Below, piece by piece: positions 8,641 through 18,522 of a stretch of DNA of 63,698 nt (positions are counted from its first letter, which is position 1; each line of letters begins with the position of its first letter). This DNA comes from Caldilineaceae bacterium SB0664_bin_27 (GTDB taxonomy: Bacteria; Chloroflexota; Anaerolineae; Caldilineales; Caldilineaceae). A program made the position numbers and the translations under genes. A model generated the notes under the pieces. That model worked only from the letters and a program-made list of their open reading frames with translations. It ran no database searches and was not told where the DNA came from. The stretch is taken from contig VXRG01000087.1 of NCBI GenBank assembly GCA_009838625.1, forward strand, positions 1 to 63,698, given 5' to 3'.

Positions 8641-10911
8641 ATGACGCTGACTAAACAGGATGCACTTGACTACCATGCCAATGGGCGGCCCGGGAAGCTG
8701 AAGATCACGCCGACCAAGCCAATGGAAACGCAGCTGGACCTATCCCTGGCATACTCTCCTGGCGTGGCACACCCGGTACTGGAAATTGCAACCAGGCCGG
8801 AAAACGCCTTTGACTATACGTCGCGGGGCAACTTAGTCGCGGTCATCAGTAATGGCACGGCCATCCTCGGCCTGGGCAACCGGGGCGCGCTGGCTTCCAA
8901 GCCGGTCATGGAGGGGAAGGCGGTTCTCTTCAAACGATTTGCCGACGTTGACGTTTTCGATATCGAGGTGGATACCGAGGATGCGGCGGAGATGGTGCGA
9001 TTCTGCGAGCTGATCGCGCCGACTTTCGGCGGCATCAATCTTGAGGACATCAAGGCGCCGGAGTGTTTCCTGATTGAGCAAACTCTGCAGGCGCGGTTGG
9101 ATATTCCGGTCTTCCACGATGACCAGCATGGGACGGCGATTATTTCCGGCGCAGGATTGTTGAACGCCCTGGAGATCGCGGGCAAGCCCTTGGACGAAGC
9201 CCGAATTGTCATCAATGGCGCAGGCGCGTCGGCCATCGCCTGTGCAGACATTTATGTTGCATTGGGCGCCGAGAAGAGCAATATCGTCATGTGCGACAGC
9301 CGCGGCGTCATCTACCAGGGCCGCATGGAGAACATGAACGAATGGAAAGAGGAGTACGCCAGCGACACGGACGCCCGCACTCTGGGCGAAGCGATGTCCG
9401 GCGCAGACGTTTTGATCGGCCTTTCCGTTGCAGGGGCGGTCTCATCGGAAATGGTGCGCTCGATGGCGGCAGACCCGATCGTTTTCGCCATGGCCAATCC
9501 GGACCCGGAGATACCGTACCCTGACGCCGTTGCCGCACGAAGCGATACGGTCATCATGGGGACGGGACGCAGCGACTTTCCCAACCAGGTCAACAACGTA
9601 CTCGGCTTCCCGTTCATTTTTCGCGGCGCGCTGGACGTAAGGGCGAAGGCGATCAATATGGAGATGAAGCTGGCCGCTGCCCGGGCGCTGGCCGACCTGG
9701 CCAAGGAGGACGTGCCGGACAGCGTGATGAAGGCCTACGGGCTGGATGTTCTTCAATTCGGTCCGGAGTACATCATCCCCAAGCCGCTGGACAGCCGCGT
9801 ACTGATGTGGGTCGCGCCGGCGGTGGCGAAGGCGGCGATGGAGACTGGAGTTGCGCGCCGCGACATCGACCTTGACGCCTATCTGGACGAACTGGCGTTA
9901 CGCATAGGCAAGGGCGTGCAGGTCATGCGCACGCAGCAGAGCAAGGCGAGGCAGAATCCGAAACGGGTCGTATTCGGAGAAGGCGAGCATCCCAAGATAG
10001 TGAGGGCGGCCTATGCAGTCGAGTCGGAGGGCATTGGTACGCCGGTGTTGCTCGGAAACCCTGAGGTGATCCGCATTCGCTGCGAAGAGCTGGGCCTGGA
10101 CTACCGGCCGACCGTGATCAACCCAAACCAGGACCCGAAGTACAGGGACTATGCGGCAGCGTTCTATCACGAACGCCAGCGCAAAGGGGTTACCCTGGCC
10201 AGGGCAAACGAACTGATGCGCCAGTCCAACTTCTTCGGGCCGGCGATGGTGCTGAACGGCGACGCCGGCGCATTTATCTCCGGACTCACCTACAACTATC
10301 CTGACGTTCTGCGTCCCGCTTTGCAGATCGTTGGGACAGCGCCCGAGCGCGGCGTTCTCAGCGGCGTCTACCTGATGATCGTGCGCGATCGAATCTACTT
10401 TTTCAGCGACGCGACGGTGAACATCGACCCTGACGCAGAGACTCTGGCGGCCATTGCCATCAACGCAGCCGAGGTGGCGAGCCAGTTCGACGTCGAACCG
10501 CGGGTGGCGATGCTGAGCTTTTCAAACTTCGGCAGCACGCGCCATCCGCAGGTCGACAAGGTGCAGCGTGCGACCGAGCTGGTCAAGGCCCAGCAGCCGG
10601 GCCTGCAGATTGATGGCGAGATGCAGGCGGACGTGGCGGTCGTGCCGGACCTGATGCGCCGGCACTATCCGTTCAGCGCGATTGAGGATGCGAACGTGCT
10701 GGTCTTCCCGGAACTGGCGTCGGCCAATACGGCCTACAAGCTGCTGCACCGTTTGGGCGGCGCCGAAGCCATCGGTCCCATCCTGGTGGGGATGGGCAAG
10801 CCAATCCACGTGCTGGAGACCGGCGCCGAGGTTGTGGACATCGTTAACGTCGCCATCCTGGCGGTTGTGGACGCCCAGTTTCAGGAAGATGGGACACGGA
10901 GCGAGAATTGA
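8641..10911 (+). CDS. maeB: NADP-type malic enzyme with C-terminal phosphotransacetylase-like domain
   Basis: Converts malate to pyruvate and CO2 with reduction of NAD(P). The 756-residue length matches the long MaeB class. The N-terminal malic domain has the conserved region around LAYSPGVA and the lysine-bearing [14 protein letters not shown] segment. The nucleotide-binding fold follows with [12 protein letters not shown]. From about residue 430 the C-terminal domain resembles phosphate acetyl/butyryl transferase and in known MaeB proteins serves regulation rather than catalysis. I choose ATG 8641 because the sequence [12 protein letters not shown] matches the normal start and GGAG precedes it; an in-frame start at 8506 would add 45 unrelated residues. 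Monocistronic. Confidence 0.93.
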   Translation: MTLTKQDALDYHANGRPGKLKITPTKPMETQLDLSLAYSPGVAHPVLEIATRPENAFDYTSRGNLVAVISNGTAILGLGNRGALASKPVMEGKAVLFKRFADVDVFDIEVDTEDAAEMVRFCELIAPTFGGINLEDIKAPECFLIEQTLQARLDIPVFHDDQHGTAIISGAGLLNALEIAGKPLDEARIVINGAGASAIACADIYVALGAEKSNIVMCDSRGVIYQGRMENMNEWKEEYASDTDARTLGEAMSGADVLIGLSVAGAVSSEMVRSMAADPIVFAMANPDPEIPYPDAVAARSDTVIMGTGRSDFPNQVNNVLGFPFIFRGALDVRAKAINMEMKLAAARALADLAKEDVPDSVMKAYGLDVLQFGPEYIIPKPLDSRVLMWVAPAVAKAAMETGVARRDIDLDAYLDELALRIGKGVQVMRTQQSKARQNPKRVVFGEGEHPKIVRAAYAVESEGIGTPVLLGNPEVIRIRCEELGLDYRPTVINPNQDPKYRDYAAAFYHERQRKGVTLARANELMRQSNFFGPAMVLNGDAGAFISGLTYNYPDVLRPALQIVGTAPERGVLSGVYLMIVRDRIYFFSDATVNIDPDAETLAAIAINAAEVASQFDVEPRVAMLSFSNFGSTRHPQVDKVQRATELVKAQQPGLQIDGEMQADVAVVPDLMRRHYPFSAIEDANVLVFPELASANTAYKLLHRLGGAEAIGPILVGMGKPIHVLETGAEVVDIVNVAILAVVDAQFQEDGTRSEN

Positions 10912-10948
10912 GATAGGAAGGGCTCGCTATCGTTCCCGCCGCAGATTC

Positions 10949-11281
10949 TTACGTGGTCCAGCTCTGATCACAGTTAGAAACCGTGTAAATGACGACCTCG
11001 GCCGCAGCCTCTACCTGCGGCCAGACCTCCTGGTGGATGTCGCGGGCCACCCACTCCTGCCGCAGCGCTTCGCTCTCCCAGAATGAGATGACCTCGTGGG
11101 AGAAGGGGGGTCGAACCGCTCCCATTGCCTCAAGTTGATCCTGCGGGAAGGGCGTCATCATGGTTGCGCTGATGAAGCCCGGCTGTTGTTGCATTGCCTC
11201 CATCCATACATCCACAATCACGGTTTCAAGAGCGGAATCATTGCCGTCTTTGGCGTTGAAATAGACGTCGAGCGCTATCAT
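10949..11281 (-). CDS. ABM-like (antibiotic biosynthesis monooxygenase-fold) small protein
   Basis: A 110-residue protein with the pattern of a dimeric alpha/beta ferredoxin-like barrel: an opening strand MIALDVYFNAK, a helix ending in QQQPGFISATMM, then a strand HEVISFWES and a helix with WVARDIHQEVW. The PGF(I/V) motif after the first helix is typical of ABM-domain proteins. These include monooxygenases, haem-degrading enzymes and proteins with no known activity; no catalytic residue settles the choice. It converges on maeB and stands alone. Confidence 0.6.
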   Translation of the reverse strand: MIALDVYFNAKDGNDSALETVIVDVWMEAMQQQPGFISATMMTPFPQDQLEAMGAVRPPFSHEVISFWESEALRQEWVARDIHQEVWPQVEAAAEVVIYTVSNCDQSWTT

Positions 11282-11449
11282 TCCTTTGTGTCTCCCAATT
11301 CTGCTGAATTTCGTGTCTGCTCATCCGGACAAACCTAGCCCAGCGGCCGCGATTCGTCAATCTCCGGGGTGCGCGGTTAGTTCACTATGTCTTGAAGAAG
11401 CCTGCTGTGCGAACCACCTTCAGTCGTCTGCAATTGCCTTCATCACCCG

Positions 11450-12337
11450 CTAAAACGTGTTTCGTCCGGCTACCCTGACGCGGATCCGGTAGAGTGACGT
11501 GGTGGCTGTTACAAACAGGCTTCTCAAGTCGTCATCGCCCCAACAGAAGTTTGCACAGCCCTGAGGCATTTTGATAACGCCGAGACAGGCGGCGTCCGGG
11601 TCGAAAACGTGTATTCCCCCCGGCCCCGTTACATATAGGTTGCCCTGGCTGTCGACCTTCATGCCATCGGGCGCGCCGTCGTTGCCCCCTGTGACTTCGG
11701 CCCAGACGCGGCCGTTTTCGAGTGTACCTTCATCGTTGACGTCAAAGACGCGAATGTGCGCCCGCATCGTGTCGTTTATGAAGAGCTGCGACTCATCCAG
11801 GGAGAAGCAGAGGCCGTTGGGCTGGTCGAAATCGTCGACGAGCAGGGTCAGTTCCCGGCTGTCGGGGTCGAGCCGGTAAGCGCCCTGATACCCGAGTTGC
11901 TGCTCACGCGGCCGGCCGAAGTACTCCATACGGCCGAAGCTTGGGTCGGTGAAGTAGATGGCGCCGTCGCTCTTTACGACTATATCGTTGGGGCTGTTGA
12001 GCTCCTTGCCGCCGTAGTGCGTTGCCAGGACCGTCACCGAGCCGTCACTCTCCGTTCTGGTCACCCGGCTGGTGGCGTGTTCGCAGGTCACGACCCGTCC
12101 TTCGCCGTCGTAGGTATTGCCATTGGCCATGTTGCTGGGCTGGCGCCAGGTCTCGATGCTGCCGTCGGGACGCCAGCGGCGCATGATGTTGCCGGGTATG
12201 TCGCTGAAGATTAGATGGCTTTCGGCATGGTTCCAGATCGGCCCTTCGGTGAATTCGAAGCCGCTGCCGACCTCTTCGATTTCGACATCGCCGCCGACTA
12301 CGGCGCGGAATTTTTCGTCGCGGATTTCTACGTTCAT
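11450..12337 (-). CDS. SMP-30/gluconolactonase family lactonase (copy 1)
   Basis: A 295-residue six-bladed beta-propeller hydrolase expected to open sugar-acid lactones. The metal-site residues are present: E in FEFTEGPIW near 31, N in LNSPND near 112, and D in DGMKVD near 223. No signal peptide, so cytoplasmic. It lies 48 bases downstream of the TOPRIM-like gene on the same strand but is unlikely to be functionally linked to it. A second, longer family member is at 20336-21316 beside sugar-acid enzymes. AGGA precedes the ATG. Confidence 0.9.
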   Translation of the reverse strand: MNVEIRDEKFRAVVGGDVEIEEVGSGFEFTEGPIWNHAESHLIFSDIPGNIMRRWRPDGSIETWRQPSNMANGNTYDGEGRVVTCEHATSRVTRTESDGSVTVLATHYGGKELNSPNDIVVKSDGAIYFTDPSFGRMEYFGRPREQQLGYQGAYRLDPDSRELTLLVDDFDQPNGLCFSLDESQLFINDTMRAHIRVFDVNDEGTLENGRVWAEVTGGNDGAPDGMKVDSQGNLYVTGPGGIHVFDPDAACLGVIKMPQGCANFCWGDDDLRSLFVTATTSLYRIRVRVAGRNTF

Positions 12338-12385
12338 TTTGTCCTCCGGTAGTCTTGTCCAGGAGTAATGCGAGTTGGATGGAAT

Positions 12386-12973
12386 CTATCTCATTACTAT
12401 GCCAAAGTTCTGCATAAAGTAATTGAAAGACTCATTCTTCGTGCGCGCTGTCTCGTGATCGAACACCTTCAGAATTTCCAGCATAAACTCTGCCTTTGCG
12501 GCGAATTTGTTGGGCATCAGGCTGAGAAACTGTTCCTTTGCAACGTGGTCCGTGTTGCTAAAAGGAGACACAATTCCTATCCTCTTGCACTCTTCGTCAC
12601 TGAGACCGGCGAGGTACCAACTCTCTATTTCTCTGCGTACTATCAGAACTCGAGTAGAGGAGCGAAACCGGGTTAAACTACCTGTTTCCGCGGACAAACT
12701 TCGGTAACTGTTTTGAATGCGCTCTTTCCTGTCCGTCACACAGGGGGATTCGTCCAAGTCTGCCACGATGACAAGGTCAGCCTCGCCACTGGCCTGCATT
12801 GGTCTGATACTGTTCAGGAAACTGTTAACCTTGGCCTTCTTTCTCTGGCTATATTGCCAAAGTTGAACGAAGTCATATAGATTCTCAAACACTGGCCGTG
12901 CGACGCTCTCAAAGAATCTCTCATCATCTTCTCCCTCCACAAGAACAAATAGCCTTCGATAGTTCAATGTCAT
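12386..12973 (-). CDS. TOPRIM-like / DUF4276-like putative nuclease partner of the ATPase
   Basis: A 195-residue protein with a TOPRIM-type layout: the first acidic motif FVLVEGEDDERFFE (E13), then a hydrophobic strand and an acidic pair in IVADLDES (D72, D74), then RREIESWYLAG (E115, E117), the Glu-rich motif typical of DUF4276-like proteins. Its start codon overlaps the stop of the upstream ATPase gene in ATGA (12970-12973), so translation is probably coupled. The arrangement resembles OLD/PARIS-like ATPase plus TOPRIM nuclease defence pairs. The family assignment is from motifs only; DUF4435 (AriB) is a possible alternative. Local G+C is clearly lower than in flanking genes, consistent with horizontal acquisition. 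Confidence 0.65.
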   Translation of the reverse strand: MTLNYRRLFVLVEGEDDERFFESVARPVFENLYDFVQLWQYSQRKKAKVNSFLNSIRPMQASGEADLVIVADLDESPCVTDRKERIQNSYRSLSAETGSLTRFRSSTRVLIVRREIESWYLAGLSDEECKRIGIVSPFSNTDHVAKEQFLSLMPNKFAAKAEFMLEILKVFDHETARTKNESFNYFMQNFGIVMR

Positions 12974-14229
12974 ACACCAAGGAGATTGTCAACGAAGAGT
13001 TCCTCAACACCCAACTCGTTTTCCAGGAAAGTCCTGACAAGCTGGCTGTCGGAAGGCTTTACTATGCGGCTAAAGCCGCTCTTATCTCGGCTGACTAGCA
13101 GCAGATTCTCGATGCCAGCGTTCTTGACGACTTCCGGATTGTGCGAGGTCAGAAGGATCTGTCTCTTACTCGACGCCTCCTTAAACAGTTCCATGAGACC
13201 CGAGATCAGTTTGGGGTGCAGATGTCTTTCCGGCTCTTCGAAAATGGCGAACCGTTTCTGCTCTTGAAAATAGAGTGCGACGATTAAAGCAATTATATTG
13301 GCCGTTCCGTCAGATATCAGGAATGCTGGCAGTTCACTGCCATCAACGAAAGTTTCCTGCACCTTGATAGATAGGAATCTGTCGGCCAGCTGTTCAATCT
13401 TCAAGTCCTTGAGATAAGGAAGGTTGTATTGGCACAGATTGCGGATGCTCCGCCTAGTGTCTTCGTCGCCAAGTAAGTTTTTTAGGACGAGGGCCAGGTT
13501 ACCGCCGTCAGTCTCCAGTTCTGAACGCCCGGCGACAGTTATGATCTCTTTGGCTCTTTTGGGATCAATATCGTAGATTCCGATTTCCTTGAACCAGTCT
13601 ACAAAGGTACCTGCAAAAAGGTACAGAATGGGCGTTTCAAACAGCAGAGTTCTCTCTGCGATATGCTCGCCTCCAAATGATGACAGATGCTCCATGTTCG
13701 GTACCGTGGAGTTGACTATGAGCTTGCCTGAAGAGTTTTCGGCAATTGTCTTGGCATATGCACTGCTACCCCTGCGTGACTCGGTGGGTATCCCAGGGTC
13801 ATGGCACAAAGTCAATTTATCTCGTTCGACCGAGTATCCGCCTTTATGAAATCTCAACGAGAATTCGTAGTCCATCGATATTATCTCTTGAGGCATGCGA
13901 ATTGAAACTTGGCGAGTTGGCTTGGCATCAGATCGTTTGCCTACATCAACGCCATAATCCACCTCTTGAGACTCACCTTGAATCGTCACCTGGAACAAGA
14001 GAGGCTCGTCTCCTGCTGACCCAAAGTGGCGCAGATACTCCACGCCCCCTTGCAACGAAATAGCGTCTTCCAGTCCGTGCGCAGCAATGTCGCTCAGGAA
14101 CTTGAAGGCTTGGACGAAGTTGGACTTTCCTGAAGCATTTGCGCCAACCAGCAGGTTGAAGTCGTTCAGTTCAACTGTTTCGTCAGCGAAACTCTTGAAG
14201 TTGGCGATTCTGATCTTGGAGATAGTCAT
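12970..14229 (-). CDS. AAA-family RecF/OLD-like ATPase
   Basis: A 419-residue ABC/SMC-type ATPase of the AAA_15/AAA_21 group. Visible parts are the opening strand ISKIRIANFKSF, Walker A GANASGKS (29-36), a degenerate signature ISDGTANIIAL (about 305-315), Walker B FAIFEEPERHLHP (327-337) with two acidic residues, and the H-loop LLTSHNPEV (359-367). The long segment between Walker A and signature has no coiled coil hinge, unlike SMC or RecN. It is the first gene of a two-gene unit with the TOPRIM-like protein, joined by a 4-base overlap. In related systems the ATPase senses phage proteins and restrains the nuclease. A 60-base row inside it (13261-13320) has 24 G/C, against 41 in a row of the xylonate dehydratase gene. 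Confidence 0.85.
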   Translation of the reverse strand: MTISKIRIANFKSFADETVELNDFNLLVGANASGKSNFVQAFKFLSDIAAHGLEDAISLQGGVEYLRHFGSAGDEPLLFQVTIQGESQEVDYGVDVGKRSDAKPTRQVSIRMPQEIISMDYEFSLRFHKGGYSVERDKLTLCHDPGIPTESRRGSSAYAKTIAENSSGKLIVNSTVPNMEHLSSFGGEHIAERTLLFETPILYLFAGTFVDWFKEIGIYDIDPKRAKEIITVAGRSELETDGGNLALVLKNLLGDEDTRRSIRNLCQYNLPYLKDLKIEQLADRFLSIKVQETFVDGSELPAFLISDGTANIIALIVALYFQEQKRFAIFEEPERHLHPKLISGLMELFKEASSKRQILLTSHNPEVVKNAGIENLLLVSRDKSGFSRIVKPSDSQLVRTFLENELGVEELFVDNLLGV

Positions 14230-14625
14230 AAGGTTTGTCCTGCATTAGGGACGATTGCTTTTAGCGGGAGTCAAGCAAAGGCCACTGTGTAAGGGTACGC
14301 TTCCTTTTGGATCCCCTGTTCTAATCAAGCGTTCGAAGCACGTGTCAGTTCACGGGGCAAGAAGGGCCGACGGGGGAGTTTCGCTCTTCTAGCTTTCGGC
14401 CAACACGCCGGCACAGTATAGCATGTGTACTGAACAGGATAGTAAGCTATAGGTCCCAAACCGATTCTAACCTCTCTCTCTGTCTTTGCGCCACCACCAG
14501 TGTCTCCCCGTAAACTGGACACCTCCGGCAGCGCCTTCATGGCGCGCCTATGGTAGAATACCCGCCACAAGTCCACATTCCGCCGCTGCAACAGCTGCTG
14601 GGCGGAAGCCAAGAGGACGACAGAG
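14230..14625. other. Intergenic region between ATPase module and E1-beta gene
   Basis: About 395 bases containing the start regions of the divergent ATPase module and the E1-beta/Nudix pair. No supported gene, RNA or clear promoter pair was found. Confidence 0.4.
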
Positions 14626-15612
14626 ATGAACAGTGCACAGGAATTGACTTACATCGCGGCGATCACAGATGCGCTGGACGTGGAGATGGCGCGCGACCCG
14701 GAGGTGATCATTTTCGGTGAGGATGTGGCCGGCCCTTTCGGCGGGGCCTTCAAAGTGACGAAACCGCTGACGGATAAGTACCCGCCGGAGCGCATCTTCA
14801 ACACGCCCATGTGCGAGAACGCCTTCATCAGCATGGGAACGGGCATGGCACTGATGGGGATGCGGCCCGTCATCGAGATGCAATTCGCCGATTTCATTTC
14901 CAGCGGCTTCGACAGCATCGTGCAGTTTGCCGCCACTAACCACTACCGCTGGGGCGCGCCTGTTCCCTGGGTGATCCGGGCGCCGAGTGACGGCGGTCTG
15001 CGCTCCGGCCCGTTTCACAGTCAGAACCCGGAGGCGTGGTTCACGCACTCGCCCGGTCTCAAAGTTGTGGCTCCGGGGACTCCTGCCGATGCCAAGGGCC
15101 TTCTGATCGCGGCGATTCGCGACAACAATCCGGTAATTTACATGGAAAGCAAGATCCTCTACCGATCGGAGCGCGGACCCGTTCCGGAAGGCGAATACAT
15201 CGTGCCGATCGGAGAGGCCCATACGGCACGAGAGGGTGACGACCTGTCGATTATCACCTACGGCGCCCAAGTACGGGAGGCGCAGGAGGCGGCCGTCCGG
15301 CTGGCGGAAGAAGGAATCGAGGCAGAGATCCTGGACTTGCGCACGCTTAAGCCCCTGGACACCACAGCGATTCTTGACAGCGCACGCAAGACCGGAAAGG
15401 TGCTGATCGTTCACAGTGCCACGGGCAATACCGGCGTGGGAGCGGAAGTGGCGGCGCTGATTGCCCAAGAGGCATTCGAGTGGCTTGACGCTCCGATTCA
15501 GCGGCTGACCGGCCTGGACGTACCTGTTCCCTTCAGCCCGACCCTGGAGGACGCTTACCGTCCCAGCGCAGAGAAGATCTACGCAATGGGCAAGGAACTG
15601 GCGGCGTACTGA
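14626..15612 (+). CDS. 2-oxoacid (pyruvate-type) dehydrogenase E1 component, beta subunit
   Basis: A 328-residue protein with the transketolase pyrimidine-binding domain (about 1-180) and the C-terminal transketolase domain (about 200-325). The start ELTYIAAITDALDVEMARD and the GEDVAGPFGGAFKVT and NTPMCENAF motifs are classical for E1-beta. It would bind thiamine diphosphate together with an alpha subunit to decarboxylate pyruvate or a branched-chain 2-oxoacid. No alpha subunit, E2 or E3 gene is near; the only cotranscribed neighbour is a Nudix gene 2 bases downstream. GAGG precedes the ATG. Confidence 0.92.
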   Translation: MNSAQELTYIAAITDALDVEMARDPEVIIFGEDVAGPFGGAFKVTKPLTDKYPPERIFNTPMCENAFISMGTGMALMGMRPVIEMQFADFISSGFDSIVQFAATNHYRWGAPVPWVIRAPSDGGLRSGPFHSQNPEAWFTHSPGLKVVAPGTPADAKGLLIAAIRDNNPVIYMESKILYRSERGPVPEGEYIVPIGEAHTAREGDDLSIITYGAQVREAQEAAVRLAEEGIEAEILDLRTLKPLDTTAILDSARKTGKVLIVHSATGNTGVGAEVAALIAQEAFEWLDAPIQRLTGLDVPVPFSPTLEDAYRPSAEKIYAMGKELAAY

Positions 15613-15614
15613 AC

Positions 15615-16274
15615 ATGGCCAATGGCAGTCTGAAGCTGGCAACGCTCTGCTATGTACAGCGGCCCGGTCAGACCCTCATGCTGCACAGGGTCAAGCGAGC
15701 CAACGATTATCACGAGGGCAAGTGGAACGGTCTCGGAGGCAAGTTCGAGCCGGGCGAATCGCCCGAAGAGTGTGTGGTCCGCGAGGTTCAGGAGGAGAGC
15801 GGGCTTGTCTGCATCGATCCGATCCTGCGCGGTCAGATCACGTTCCCCAACTTCGACGGTGAGGCCGACTGGTACGTTTGGCTTTTCCTCGCCCGGCACT
15901 GGACCGGGCAACTACATGACTCCCTGGAAGGAAGGCTTGCCTGGGTCGATAACGACCGGCTGCTTGAGTTGAACCTGTGGCCAGGAGACAGGCTTTTCAT
16001 CCCATGGCTGTTTGAGGAGCGGTATTTCTCGGCGAAGTTCCTGTACAAGGACGGCGACTTCCAGGGATATGAAGCCACCTTTTACAGCCCGGGCGGCCAC
16101 GTCGAGCATGAGAGTTACGAGCATCGAGCAGGAGCCGCGGAAGCAGGGTTTGTACCGGTCTACGAGCCGGTCGACGACACTTTCTGCTGGCTGTGCGGAG
16201 GCGGTGTGAGCAAACGCCACTGCAAGATCATCTGTACTCAGTGCGGATTCACCCGCGACTGCAGCGATCCTTAA
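15615..16274 (+). CDS. Nudix hydrolase with C-terminal zinc ribbon
   Basis: A 219-residue protein whose first 150 residues form a Nudix hydrolase. The full Nudix box is at 42-64, G-x5-E-x7-REVQEESGL, preceded by HEGKWNGLGGKF as in MutT/MTH1-like 8-oxo-dGTP diphosphatases. The last 30 residues form a separate zinc ribbon with CWLC, a further C, CTQC and a final C before SDP, a pattern common as stand-alone mini-proteins. The combination suggests a fusion. ATG follows the E1-beta stop by 2 bases, so the two are probably cotranscribed. Substrate is likely an oxidised or cofactor nucleotide; not decidable from sequence. Confidence 0.85.
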   Translation: MANGSLKLATLCYVQRPGQTLMLHRVKRANDYHEGKWNGLGGKFEPGESPEECVVREVQEESGLVCIDPILRGQITFPNFDGEADWYVWLFLARHWTGQLHDSLEGRLAWVDNDRLLELNLWPGDRLFIPWLFEERYFSAKFLYKDGDFQGYEATFYSPGGHVEHESYEHRAGAAEAGFVPVYEPVDDTFCWLCGGGVSKRHCKIICTQCGFTRDCSDP

Positions 16275-16363
16275 CGGGCAGCGGCCGAAATGCAGTATTC
16301 CCCAGCCCCCGGTCACAGAATCGCTCCCAAGGCCAGCCATCCTGCCCTCTACGTGGTATAACC

Positions 16364-18385
16364 CTACTGCTGTGCCAGGGCTTTTTCTCCGGCGGCAAGT
16401 ACTTCCAAAATGCGGTCGGTGTCGTAGACGCAGCCGCCCCACGTGCCGCCACTCACAGCCTGCAGCGCCGCCCAGAGGCGGGTATCGTCAGGGAGTCTCG
16501 GGTCGGCGGCCAGGTCGGGATGAAGAGAGCGGCTGGCCAGAATCTCCGAACCTGCTTCGCGTTGCGCTGCCGCTTCCGACCCATTTCCACCAGTCCCATT
16601 GCTACCTGGCGGGCCCACGATGTCCAGGGTGCCCTGCAGGTTGACCGTGTCCACTTCGATTCGGATGATATCCCCTTCGCGAACCCGTCCGATCGCGCCG
16701 CCCGCCAAGGCCTCGGGGCCGATGTGGCCGATGCAGGCGCCGGTGCTTACTCCGGAGAAACGGGCATCGGTGACGAGCGCTACTTGCTTGCCAAAGTCCA
16801 GATAGCGCAGGGCTGAAGTCAGCTGGTAGGTCTCCTCCATGCCGCTTCCCATGGGACCGCAACCGATCAGAACGATTACGTCTCCCGCCTGGACCGACTT
16901 TTCATGGTCGCCTTTGATGGCGGCAATCGCCTCGCGCTCGCTGATAAAGACCCTCGCCGGCCCCATCTTGCGGTAGACGCCGTCCGCGTCGACGACGGAA
17001 GGATCGATTGCCGTGCTCTTGATCACGGATCCTTCCGGGGCCAGGTTGCCGGTGGGGAAGGTAACCGTACTGGTCAGGCCGCGCGCGGCCGCTGTTTTGG
17101 GGTCCATGATGACATCGTCCGGGTCGACACCGTCGGCCGAGAAGAGGCGCTCTCGCAGGCGCTTGCGGCGTTCACTGCTCTGCCATTCGTCGAGTAGCTC
17201 ATCGAGCGGGCGGCCATGTACGGTCAGGGCGTCCAGGTGCAGGAGGTCCAGTTCGCGCAGGTGAAGCATAACCTCAGGCACGCCGCCGGCTAGGAATGCC
17301 TGAATCGTGGGATGGCCCTTTGGGCCGTTGGGCAGGACATCGACGAGACGGGGCACCTCCGCGTTTACGCGTTGCCAGTCAGCGACTGAGGGGCGGGGCA
17401 GTCCGGCAGCGTGGGCGACCGCGGGGATGTGAAGCAGGAGGTTGGTGGATCCGCCGAATGCGGCGTGAACGACCATTGCATTGTGAAGAGCTTTTTCGGT
17501 GAGGATGTCGGCGCAGGCGACCTCGTTTTCGTGTAGCGAAACCAAGGCAACCGCTGATCGGTCGGCCGCCTCCTTCCAGATTGGTTGTCCCGACGGCGCC
17601 AACGCCGCATGCATCAACGTGAGACCCAGCGCCTCCGCTACTACCTGTGAGGTCGCGGCCGTACCGAGAAACTGGCAGCCCCCGCCGGGCGAGGCGCAGG
17701 CCCGGCAACCCAGTTCGGCGGCCTCTTCGATGGTGATTTCGCCATGTGAGAAGCGGGCGCCGATGGTCTGCACTTTGCCGGCGTCTTCGCCGTCACTGGG
17801 GGGCAGGGTCACGCCGCCGGGAACGAGAATAACCGGCAGCTCCCGCTGCGCCGCCACTGCGAGCATCATGGCAGGAAGACCCTTGTCACAAGTGGCGACA
17901 CCCATCACGCCTTTACGCGTAGGCAGCGAACGGATCAGTCGGCGCAAGACGATGGCGGCGTCGTTACGGTATGGAAGCGAGTCCATCATTCCCGTCGTGC
18001 CTTGCGAGCGTCCGTCACAAGGGTCGGTGACGAAGCCGGCGAAGGGCACCATTCCCAAAGCCTTGAGCCTTGCGGCCGCAGCTTCCATCAGCAGACCGAC
18101 TTCCCAGTGGCCGGTGTGGTAGCCCAGTGCGACAGGCGTGCCGTCGGGCGCGCGAATGCCGCCCTGCGTGCTGAGAATCAGGAATTCCGGGTTGCGCAGG
18201 CGGAGCGGGTTCCAGCCCATGCCGGCATCCTGCGTGAGGCCAAAGATGTCGCCGCTGGGCGCGTTGCGCAGGAACTCTTCGTCCAGGGGCAAGGAGCCGC
18301 TTGGGCCCTGGGCATTGGTCTGGACGTCGAAGAGGCTGCTGTCGTCGTTGTCTACCGGAATCAGGCTGGAAGTCATGGCGGCCAT
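16364..18385 (-). CDS. yjhG: D-xylonate dehydratase, YjhG/YagF family
   Basis: IlvD/Edd-superfamily dehydratase of 673 residues, matching the long YjhG/YagF class rather than 560-residue IlvD. It should convert D-xylonate to 2-keto-3-deoxy-xylonate. Family hallmarks are [14 protein letters not shown] near 45, the cluster-ligand cysteines in [10 protein letters not shown] and [43 protein letters not shown], and [18 protein letters not shown]. All expected cysteines are present. It lies near an SDR of the uronate dehydrogenase type and a lactonase, forming a sugar-acid pathway. AAAGGA precedes the ATG by seven bases. Convergent with the Nudix gene. Confidence 0.92.
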   Translation of the reverse strand: MAAMTSSLIPVDNDDSSLFDVQTNAQGPSGSLPLDEEFLRNAPSGDIFGLTQDAGMGWNPLRLRNPEFLILSTQGGIRAPDGTPVALGYHTGHWEVGLLMEAAAARLKALGMVPFAGFVTDPCDGRSQGTTGMMDSLPYRNDAAIVLRRLIRSLPTRKGVMGVATCDKGLPAMMLAVAAQRELPVILVPGGVTLPPSDGEDAGKVQTIGARFSHGEITIEEAAELGCRACASPGGGCQFLGTAATSQVVAEALGLTLMHAALAPSGQPIWKEAADRSAVALVSLHENEVACADILTEKALHNAMVVHAAFGGSTNLLLHIPAVAHAAGLPRPSVADWQRVNAEVPRLVDVLPNGPKGHPTIQAFLAGGVPEVMLHLRELDLLHLDALTVHGRPLDELLDEWQSSERRKRLRERLFSADGVDPDDVIMDPKTAAARGLTSTVTFPTGNLAPEGSVIKSTAIDPSVVDADGVYRKMGPARVFISEREAIAAIKGDHEKSVQAGDVIVLIGCGPMGSGMEETYQLTSALRYLDFGKQVALVTDARFSGVSTGACIGHIGPEALAGGAIGRVREGDIIRIEVDTVNLQGTLDIVGPPGSNGTGGNGSEAAAQREAGSEILASRSLHPDLAADPRLPDDTRLWAALQAVSGGTWGGCVYDTDRILEVLAAGEKALAQQ

Positions 18386-18522
18386 TGTCAGTTCCTTTGT
18401 GAAAAAATAGCTTCACTCTGTCATCATTTTCGTGGTCTATCGCTTGCCCTTTATAGCACGGGCAGGTAAGATGGACAACCACCGTTCGGCCCGCTTTCTT
18501 GTAGTCATTCGGAGCATGACCG

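Noticed and set aside
12386..14229. Calling the pair a PARIS system outright
   Set aside because: The second protein looks more like DUF4276 than DUF4435, and no search could be done; the resemblance is only in architecture.
14548..15642. Open frame antisense to E1-beta
   Set aside because: Covers a clear E1-beta gene; Arg/His-rich composition and no motif.
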